A DNA stretch of 64,000 nucleotides. It comes from Xiphydria camelus. Lineage: Eukaryota > Arthropoda > Insecta > Hymenoptera > Xiphydriidae. The DNA lies in NCBI GenBank assembly GCA_963678675.1, contig OY783192.1:10325953-10389952 (forward strand). Direction: 5' to 3'. The notes beneath the pieces were generated by a model. That model saw only the letters and a list, made by a program, of their open reading frames with translations, was not told the origin of the DNA and did not search any database. A program made the translations under genes and the position numbers. This document shows, piece after piece, positions 56,725 to 64,000 of the stretch (positions are counted from its first letter, which is position 1; the number at the start of each line of letters is the position of its first letter).

Positions 56725-57378
56725 TAATATTGATGGATCTGTAGATTCTCGTATTGATGAATTATTATATGTCCACTAAAAACATTACTTCCTTGCCGTT
56801 ATCTTATCAATATACAATTCATTTAGTTTTTGGTGCCAATATATTCATTAAATATTTTGTCCCGAGCGATTGGAATTAGTTCTTTGCAGCAAAGTTATCT
56901 AGATCGCGATAAACTTCATCGCGACAGAGCGACTGAAACACTGAACTGGTGTGGCTTCGAACATGATGTCAGAGTTGATTCATGCAGTAACTAATTTGTA
57001 ACTAATTATAAAGTGTGATTAATGCGTTTTTTATAATTAGGAACCAAAAAAGAAAAAATGTTGATATCTTGACATCAAGCTGGCAAAAACTCAAATTTTT
57101 CGAAAACAGCAAACGCGACAAAATTTTTTCTATAACAACTAATTAGCGACTATTTAGCGGCAAATTATCCATATAAAAATTTTTAATTCTGCCAAAAAAG
57201 AAAAAAATTTTGCTATCTTGACATCAAGCTGGCAAAAACTCAAATTTTTCGAAAACGGCAAACGCGACAAAATTTTTTCTATAACAACTAATTAGCGACT
57301 ATTTAGCGGCAAATTATCCATATAAAAATTTTTGATTCTGCTGAGGTTGCTATGCCAGCTTGACAGACGTGATTAATG

Positions 57379-57881
57379 TATTTTCATGGAAAATTTTCAT
57401 CTCTCCAATTTTGTATTACCTTCATTTAATTAGAAGGTAATTCTTTCCCGTGAGCTTGATAAGCCTATATTACATGAACAACAACAACGGTATAGTATTT
57501 TTATTAAGCAAATTCATTGTCTATTGTATGTTTTTCAAGCAAGATATCATCAAGGGTCCATCAAAAATTACATCGAGATGACATCAAATATTGAAAGCAA
57601 GTCTTGTACTCTTCTTGCGAATCAAATTCGTGCGAAGCTTGTTTCCTTAAAACTGGTATGCAATTTGTACTGATCTTGTTGGTAAGATTTAATGCTCATC
57701 ACTTTCAGCAACGTGTCTAAACACAAAATGTTATCTAGGCATCTACAATAAATTGGCATAGAGCCATTTCGTACGAGTAGATAATTTACAAGTAGAGGAT
57801 AAAACAAAAATTTTGATCAGCAATATTCCTGTTATTCTGAGGCACTAAATTATAACCCCCCTATAAAGGCCCAAATTGTGA
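57379..57881. other. No recognisable feature
   Basis: AT-rich sequence. The minus-strand frame 57622-57807 has no known motif. Confidence 0.35.
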
Positions 57882-58065
57882 AGGGCCATTTGCATGGTGA
57901 TAGTTTCTGCGATAGTTGCTGTCATGATAGTCATTATCACATGAATTATCACCATGTAAATAACCCGAAAGTAACTGTCGCGTCAGCATGACAGTTACTT
58001 TCGGGTTATTTACAGGCTATCATGACAGCAACTATCGCAAAAACTATCACCGTGCAAATGGCCCT
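57882..58065. mobile_element. Hairpin MITE with AGGGCCATTTGCA ends
   Basis: Near-perfect inverse arms (GGTGATAGTTTCTGCGATAG, then AAATAACCCGAAAGTAACTG) with TGA on both sides (57879-57881 and 58066-58068). The three-base target and GGGCC start suggest Harbinger-type mobilisation. Confidence 0.78.
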
Positions 58066-58291
58066 TGACTTTCCATTATTTTCAAGCCTGTCGTAAACGT
58101 GCAACTACACAGGGTATCTCACTATTGATTCCTTTAAGTTGACACCAACCGGGAGTCCGCAGGCTGTCAAAAGATTGCTTAGTCCGAAGTGGGTCCTTTT
58201 CCCAAACTGATAAACGCAACGTGAAATGTGAGCCGTGTATACTTCTGTTTGTTTTGTTTTGAGAAATGGGCATTCGTGAGAAAAAATAGTA

Positions 58292-58468
58292 TATGTCATT
58301 CGGTAGAAATCCGAGGTTTTTTCAGACTGTGTTTAATTAGGTCGTAGTACAAGGCATGCTGAGGGAACGAGGCTCGCCTTCGGCGGGGCTCGTCCTCCCA
58401 CCATACCTCGAGCTACTACCTAATTACACACAGTCTGAAAAAACCTCGGATTTCCGTCTAATGACATA
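58292..58468. mobile_element. Hairpin MITE with TATGTCATT ends
   Basis: The arms share GAAATCCGAGGTTTTTTCAG and AATTAGG as inverse copies of about 50 bp around a GC-rich loop. A GTCATTCGGTAGAAAGG fragment near 62107 may be a solo end. Confidence 0.72.
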
Positions 58469-58796
58469 AGATACTATTCCTCTTCTACACTTTTCTATCA
58501 ATTCATAATGATGCTCAGGGTTGTATAAGTAATTTGCTTTTTGATGTGTAAACATCTATGCTATGGCTCCGCGGTAGGACCTTCCTGGGAAATTGAGCGT
58601 CAGACGTAAGCCATGTAGATGTGACTGCGTCAGTGTGTGTGTGGCGCTACTGCGCATACTATTCGCGCAAGCTGGATTATCTCAACGGGAAAACATTTTA
58701 GAGAAAAATGTTTAATATAAATCTTTAAGGATTTTCCATTAGCTACCCAGTGGTCGTATTGGATTTGACCTTGACCGTGACCTTTAAGGTAATATC

Positions 58797-59570
58797 AAAT
58801 GCCTTCCTGAACCGTTCATCCGATTGCGATGAAACTTTGGGGAATGGTTGGACGCATGCCCGCAAAGGTTTCTGAGTTAGTAAATCTCTACAGGGTGTTC
58901 AAAAAGTACCGGTACTGATGATTATTATGCCTTCCTAAACCGTTCATCCGATTGCGATGAAAAGTTGGGGAATGGTTGGACGCATGCCCGCGAAGGTTTC
59001 TGACTTAGTAAATCTTATACAGGGTGTTCAAAAAGTACCGGTACGGATGATTATTATGCCTTCCTAAACCGTTCATCCGATTTCGATGAAAATTTGGGGA
59101 ACAGTTGGACGCATATCCGCAAAGGTTTGAGTTAGTAAATCTTATACAGGGTGTTCAAAAAGTACCGGTACGGATGATTATTATGCCTTCCTAAACCGTT
59201 CATCCGATTGCGATGAAACTTTGGGGAATGGTTGGACGCATGCCCGCGAAGGTTTCTGAGTTAGTAAATCTTATAAAAGGTGTTCAAAAAGTACCGGTAC
59301 TGATTATTAATATGCCTTCCTAAACCGTTCATCCGATTGCGATGAAAAGTTGGGAAATGATTGGACGCATGCCCGTGAAGGTTTCTGAGTTAGTAAATCT
59401 TATAAAAGGTGTTCAAAAAGTACCGGTACTGATGATTATTATGCCTTCCTAAACCGTTCATCCGATTGCGATGAAAAGTTGGGAAATGGTTGGACGCATG
59501 CCCGCGAAGGTTTCTGAGTTAGTAAATCTTATACAGGGTGTTCAAAATGTACCGGTACGGATGATTATTG
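58797..59570 (+). repeat. 128-bp tandem array, six units
   Basis: Units start at about 58799, 58927, 59056, 59183, 59312 and 59441. Each contains ATGCCTTCCTAAACCGTTCA, AGGTTTCTGAGTTAGTAAAT and CAGGGTGTTCAAAAAGTACC. The array lies between two GATGTGTAAACATC motifs (58543-58556 and 59570-59583). A solo unit recurs at about 61534-61640. Confidence 0.88.
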
Positions 59571-59862
59571 ATGTGTAAACATCTATTACGGCGGTATGAG
59601 GGTAAACCTCGGGAAATGGGACGGAAATGTGAAGCCGGATGTGATTAGTGCGCAGTGATTCGTGCGCAGGTACTTCAGCGTTTGCGGCCTAGGGTGGCAT
59701 TACATTTTCTTGTCGATGATGTCGATATAATAAATCGCTATACAACCTACTAATAGCGTAGCTAGCATTAGTGACGCACACAAGCCTAGTCACTTTCTCC
59801 TAGCTTCCCCACGCGCTCCGTAAACAGCTAACACTATTGTATCTCTGTCAACATAATCTATA

Positions 59863-59959
59863 TACCGTATGTCTGATGGCAAGCGCAACACCACTTCGGC
59901 AAACCACCGACGGTAAAAATTGCCGAAGTGGTGTTGCGCTTGCCATCAGACATACGGTA
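59863..59959. mobile_element. Near-perfect hairpin MITE (TACCGTATGT ends)
   Basis: The arms TACCGTATGTCTGATGGCAA / inverse and CACCACTTCGGCAA / inverse pair almost without mismatch. The ends resemble the 12081-12224 family, but the arm body differs. Confidence 0.78.
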
Positions 59960-59975
59960 TACCACAATACCGTAC

Positions 59976-60124
59976 ACCGCACGTCCCGTAAGAAACGCAA
60001 CAAGCGACATTTTTCTTCGACAGTATTTGCCGACGGTGTTTGAGTCTTTTATAGGTATGTGCACCGTTGGCAAATACTGCCGACGGTAAAAATGTCGCTT
60101 TTTGCGTTTCTTACAGGATACCGT
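59976..60124. mobile_element. Hairpin MITE of the 12081-12224 family
   Basis: ACCGCACGTCCCGTAAGAAA, then AACAAGCGACATTT and CAGTATTTGCCGACGG with inverse partners, the same layout as 12081-12224. Adjacent to the previous hairpin. Confidence 0.75.
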
Positions 60125-61079
60125 ACCGTATGTATATAATCGTGAATTTATGAATTATGAATAATGGTAATTACTCACCATAATTCACAAATCCACGACT
60201 TCGAGGTTAGACGCTTCGATCTCCCGAATTGATACCAACTCTACCGACTCTACCTATACCGACTCGACTTCTACCAACCGGTAAAAGTTGCTCGAATACC
60301 GACCAAGCACGGCGGAAAGAAAATTTCAAGGTCCCTGTAACTGCGTGCGGTTCTGTGCGGGACATACGGTAATGCAGTACCCGGCTTATCTAGGTACGAG
60401 AGAAACAATTAACCGTTCAAGGTAGCCTGGCGAGTCCTCGCGGTCGACATTCTTGATCCGTGAGTGCAGCGCTCGGGAAAGCGTAAAGTTAGCAACGGTA
60501 CCTTTGACCTTCGGACACGGACTCCGACAGCCCCAGCGTCATCGGCTGTTCCACCACTCTCCTATAATTAGCTAATCAGGGTGGATAGCGTCGCCCACGC
60601 TATCCCCTCCATTGATCGAACAGTTGCTACGTTCCGAACTATGTAAGATGAAGCCAGGAGGCTTCCGGCGTCTTCTCTTGCCTTCTCTTAATTGTATCAG
60701 TCATCAACGCATCTTTTATCACTTGAATATATCCATATCAGTCTTATAGTGAGTGCAGTGTTCAGTTTATTCGTTACACGTTTCCGCACCTTTGAAGCAG
60801 AGTGGTTTAGCGCTCCACGGCCACGACCCGCCATCTACAGACGACCTGGACCGGCTCGGTATGCACAACAGTAGTGAATTAATCCACTCCGATTGAAGCT
60901 GCCAGTAAGTATTATTATTACAGAATTTTACTGTAAATATTAAATGCTGTACTGTGCGATGTTATTAGAGTATTTTTAGAGTATTTTGAGGTTACGAAAT
61001 ATTGCCATGACATATATACATATATATTATACAATTGATTTAATGAATAAATATTCCTTATTTTCACAGAAATGGGTAA
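60125..61079. other. No recognisable gene
   Basis: A hairpin at about 60158-60197 (AATTATG words) and a segment at 60230-60330 similar to the centre of the palindromic element (ACCGACCAAGC). No coding similarity. Confidence 0.4.
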
Positions 61080-61535
61080 AAAACACAAAACGAGTCTGCT
61101 AGTACTCGAGACACTGATGTGTAAACATCTAGTGAGCGAGATTTGATAGCTAAAATAAATCGGCTTATGATAGCAAAAAAAATTAATAAGTTAGTCGGAG
61201 TAGAGCCGATCGACGAGGAGTTACTCCAACTCACTTACTGTACATGGCGAACACCACTTCCATACAACATTTTTCTGCCAGATATTTACACATCAATTAG
61301 TCATTCCAACTTGTAATTGATGTGTAAACATCTGGCAGAACAATGTTGTATGGAAGTGGTGTTCGCCATGTACAGTAAGTGAGTTGGAGTAACTCCTCGT
61401 CGATCGGCTCTACTCCGACTAACTTATTAATTTTTTTTTGCTATCATAAGCCGATTTATTTTAGCTATCAAATCTCGCTCACTAGATGTTTACACATCAG
61501 TGTCTCGAGTACTAGCAGACTCGTTTTGTGTTTTA
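61080..61535. repeat. Near-perfect palindrome, arms about 220 bp
   Basis: Arms 61080-61299 and 61314-61535 with a 14-bp loop and very few mismatches. Each arm has GATGTGTAAACATC (or one variant) at both its inner and outer part. Directly followed by a solo unit of the 128-bp repeat. Confidence 0.88.
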
Positions 61536-61639
61536 TGCCTTCCTAAACCGTTCATCCGATTGCGATGAAAATTTGGGGAACAGTTGGACGCATATCCGCG
61601 AAGGTTTCTGAGTTAGTAAATCTTATACAGGGTGTTCAA

Positions 61640-61907
61640 AAATTCGAACTATACTTGACCTAAATTTGACCTCCGCTGACAATAAAGGTAACATGAAAAA
61701 AATGGTCAAGGACACATTTGAACGTGAAAAAAAATTAATTTGACCTTGATATAACCTTGAAGGTCATGGTCAAGGTCAAATCCAATATGACCATTGCGTA
61801 GCCCGGGAAGAATATTAAAAGTTTTGTATTAAAAATGTATTTAAACAATGGTGGACGGACAAAATCAATCCACAATCTACCCGTGCGAAGCCGGGACGGG
61901 CTGCTAG
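61640..61907 (+). mobile_element. Helitron 3' end (non-autonomous)
   Basis: CCGTGCGAAGCCGGGACGGG followed by CTGCTAG at 61901-61907 and then T. This is a hairpin followed by CTAG|T, the Helitron terminus, and it matches a 3' end I know from insect Helitrons. Upstream 61738-61806 is an inverse copy of about 58745-58800 (GGTCAAGGTCAAATCCAATA). The 5' end was not located. Confidence 0.68.
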
Positions 61908-62433
61908 TAAGTTATAAATCTAATATAATAATAATAAATATTTTATTATAGAAAAAATTTAACTTCTTTATGTCAAACTACAACGTCATATTTCCCAATT
62001 AAACTCGGACCGCAGATAATTGTAAGATGTTTACACATCCTCCGTGAGTACAACGGCACTCACACCTTTTTTTTTTATTTTCATTTCTATCGACCCAAAA
62101 TCACGGTCATTCGGTAGAAAGGAATGACCAGATACCAAAAATTTGTGGTCTGTCTATCGCCGCTTGATGCGTTTCTTATGGAACATACGGTATTGTTAGG
62201 TAGACCAGAAAGTATTGTCGTTTCTGTTATTGTTTGACTGTCATTTATCGGCTTATTGTGTAGTTCAAAAACGCGTTAAAGAGGGCCACGTGTCATTCTA
62301 AGGTTATGTTCATATAATTTCTTTATATTTTTGACTTAGACCACTTTCATAATTAACACAAAATTAATTCCATATAATGTTGAAATTATAACCACTATCT
62401 AATGGTTCATTTTTGACGATATTTTAAAAATTA
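61908..62433. other. No recognisable gene
   Basis: AT-rich start with (AAT)n, a GATGTTTACACATC motif at 62026-62039, a solo MITE end (TTATGGAACATACGGTAT) near 62177, and non-coding sequence up to the Tigger end. Confidence 0.4.
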
Positions 62434-64000
62434 CAGTGAAACCTCGGATTGCGAGTAACTTGGTTTACGAGTGTTCCGTAAAACGAGCAAAATATTATGA
62501 TTTGATAAGCGAGCAATGTTTTGCAATACGAGCTCCCGAGAGTACAAACACGTCTGTACGCGTCAAAAGCCAGATGGCACGTGATTCACAAATGAGCCGA
62601 TGCTATGCGAGCGAGGTTGTCAGTCGGCATAACGCACTTGCGTAGACAGCATCGCTGCAGTCGTAGACTTTTTGATTTTACGTTCAGTTATAAGTTGTAA
62701 CTAGTGGAAAAATGGACCCAATGAAAAAAAGAAAGAAGGCGCTAAAAAAACAGATGATTACGGTAGATATTAAGAAGGAAATAATAGAGAAGCACAATCA
62801 AGGTGTGCGAGTAGCTAACATTGCAAAATTGTATAATAAATCTACATCAACGATATGCACAATATTAAAGAAAAAAGAAGAATTAACCGGGCTCGATGTA
62901 GCTAAAGGGGTTACGAGAATATCAAAGCAATGGCCACGGGTTCTGGAAGACGTGGAAAAGTTGGTTCTTGTGTGGATAAATGAGAAGCAACTGGCAGGTG
63001 ACACTGTTACGAAGAATTTGATCTGCGAGAAGGCTAAGGTCTTGTATGCCGAACTTGTGAGTAAACTGCCAGGTACCTCGGCAGAAAACGAAGAAGGTTT
63101 CAAGGCGAGCAGGGGTTGGTTCGATAATTTTGAGAAAAGAAGTGGTATCCATAGTGTTGTGAGATACGGAGAAGCTGCTAGTAAAGCGTTTGCTAACGGG
63201 TTTCAAAAGCTAATGGTTTCTGAGTGTTACTTGCCACAGCAAGTTTTTAACTGCGATGAGACGCGACTTTTTTGGAAGAAAATGCCAAAAAGGACCTACA
63301 TTACAGTAGAAGAAAAGACAATGCCCGGTCAGAAGCCTATGAAAGACCGCCTTACCCTCTTATTATGTGCTAATGCTAGCGGTGATTTCAAAGTTAAACC
63401 ACTGCTTGTCTATCATTCTGAAAATCCACGAGCCTTCAAGAAATGCAAGGTGCACAAAAACCAGTTAAACGTTATGTGGAGATCCAACAGCAAGGCTTGG
63501 GTCACTCGTATCTTGTTCGTTGAGTGGATCAATGAAGTTTTCGGGCCTTCAGTGAAAAAATATCTGCTAGAAAACAATCTGCCACTCAAAGTCTTACTAT
63601 TAATGGATAATGCTCCAGCTCATCCTCCAGGCCTGGAAGGCGATTTATTGGAGGAATTCGAGTTCATCAAGATCAAATTTTTACCTCCTAATACCATTCC
63701 ACTTCTCCAGCCTATGGATCAACAGGTTATTTCCAACTTTAAAAAACTTTACACAAAAGCACTATTTCAGCGGTGTTTCGAAGTGACCGAAGGAACAAAC
63801 CTTACACTACGAGAGTTTTGGAAAAATCATTTCCATATTGTGAATTGCCTTAACATTATCGACAAAGCCTGGGATGGGGTCACTAAGAGAACCCTTAATT
63901 CTACTTGGAAGAAGCTATGGCCTAACTGCGTCCTTGAACAAGATTTTGCTCATGTACAAGAGTTAACAGTTGTCGCTGAAATTGTATCTTTGGGGAAAAC
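62434..64000 (+). mobile_element. Tigger-like transposon, 5' part (continues beyond window)
   Basis: After TA at 62432-62433 the element starts CAGTGAAACCTCGGATTGCG, a Tigger-type end, with GAGTAACTTGG and CGAGC words repeated in the next 100 bp. The transposase starts about 0.28 kb in, a normal layout. The 3' end is outside the window. Confidence 0.88.
62712..64000 (+). CDS. Tigger/CENP-B-like DDE transposase, open to window end
   Basis: From ATG at 62712, 429 codons run without a stop to the window edge. Residues 1-60 give the CENP-B/psq helix-turn-helix (GVRVANIAKLYNKSTSTICT). About 135-160 (GFKASRGWFDNFEKRSGIHS) is the second CENP-B-type DNA-binding half. The DDE_1 core follows: VFNCDETRLFWKK near 178, LLLMDNAPAHPPG near 300 and PLLQPMDQQVISNFKK near 335 supply the three acidic residues. 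This is the expected order and spacing for Tigger. Nothing seen is damaged. Confidence 0.9.
   Translation, partial: MDPMKKRKKALKKQMITVDIKKEIIEKHNQGVRVANIAKLYNKSTSTICTILKKKEELTGLDVAKGVTRISKQWPRVLEDVEKLVLVWINEKQLAGDTVTKNLICEKAKVLYAELVSKLPGTSAENEEGFKASRGWFDNFEKRSGIHSVVRYGEAASKAFANGFQKLMVSECYLPQQVFNCDETRLFWKKMPKRTYITVEEKTMPGQKPMKDRLTLLLCANASGDFKVKPLLVYHSENPRAFKKCKVHKNQLNVMWRSNSKAWVTRILFVEWINEVFGPSVKKYLLENNLPLKVLLLMDNAPAHPPGLEGDLLEEFEFIKIKFLPPNTIPLLQPMDQQVISNFKKLYTKALFQRCFEVTEGTNLTLREFWKNHFHIVNCLNIIDKAWDGVTKRTLNSTWKKLWPNCVLEQDFAHVQELTVVAEIVSLGK

Larger units (their letters stand above)
54716..57370. mobile_element. Palindromic element with 8-bp TSD and telomere-type repeats
   Basis: The ends ACGTCTGTCAAGCTGGCATA and the inverse are flanked by GATTAATG at 54708-54715 and 57371-57378, an exact 8-bp target duplication (hAT- or P-like). 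Each arm holds 149-bp tandem units (three at 54752-55195, two at about 57041-57340, two more near the centre), each containing ATCAAGCTGGCA that echoes the terminus. Further inward each arm has (CCTAA)n. The right arm has about 250 bp more than the left (56360-56615), including a possible coding exon. Confidence 0.85.

Noticed and set aside
54752..57340. CRISPR array
   Set aside because: Regular repeats exist here and at 58797-59570, but the units are 128-149 bp with no unique spacers, and the sequence is eukaryotic.

Overview
The window looks like repeat-rich insect chromatin, probably pericentromeric or subtelomeric-like. I found no convincing host gene. Evidence for an insect: short (TTAGG)n-type runs, TA- and TTAA-flanked DNA transposons, spliced THAP and YqaJ transposon genes, a Copia element primed by half of the initiator tRNA-Met, and a Helitron 3' end of a kind I associate with insects. 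A hymenopteran would fit, but the order cannot be settled from the sequence. Almost everything recognisable is a mobile element, and many are nested. In several cases the older sequence can be followed cleanly across the younger insertion, so the order of events can be read.

Region 1 (1-17.0 kb). After about 3.7 kb of hairpins and low-complexity DNA comes a large foldback (3718-16988). Its two ancestral arms of about 1.5 kb flank a spacer of about 0.3 kb. The left arm carries a hairpin MITE split by a palindromic Tc1-like element. The right arm was enlarged by a deleted mariner (7348-7929), a TTAA-flanked Kolobok/Mutator-like transposon (7955-10696), a (CT)n expansion that includes a 200-base assembly gap, and a nearly complete ISL2EU-type element (12303-16787). 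The last encodes a THAP-DDE transposase and, convergently, a SWIM/YqaJ nuclease.

Region 2 (17.0-33.7 kb). This holds a decayed mariner, a TA-flanked foldback cut by a piggyBac-like MITE, an orientation-switching 30-bp minisatellite, an ACGTC-rich element containing a 5S rRNA-like segment, a second degraded Kolobok/Mutator-like transposase, a tandem array invaded first by a Harbinger-type and then by a Tigger-type MITE, several Harbinger-like MITEs, an endonuclease fragment and a family of long palindromes.

Region 3 (33.755-49.055 kb). A 15.3-kb unit has inverted ends of about 125 bp and a TA duplication. Removing its nested passengers leaves a Tc1/mariner-sized element of about 1.2 kb. Passengers are an AGCATGCT-array element and a Copia retrotransposon (35745-48777, minus strand, CATAC duplication). 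The Copia is itself interrupted by an intact pogo/jerky-like transposon (658 aa) and by a 5.06-kb TA-flanked foldback carrying tRNA-like sequences.

Region 4 (49-64 kb). This holds a mariner fragment, a decayed DUF4817-type transposon, an 8-bp-TSD palindromic element with telomere-type repeats in both arms, several MITEs, a 128-bp tandem array, a Helitron 3' terminus, a near-perfect palindrome, and at the right edge a Tigger/CENP-B-like transposon whose reading frame is open to the window end.

The likeliest intact proteins are the pogo-like transposase at 36758-38734 and the Tigger-like transposase starting at 62712. Nothing here works as a host pathway. The content is a layered record of transposition and inverted duplication.
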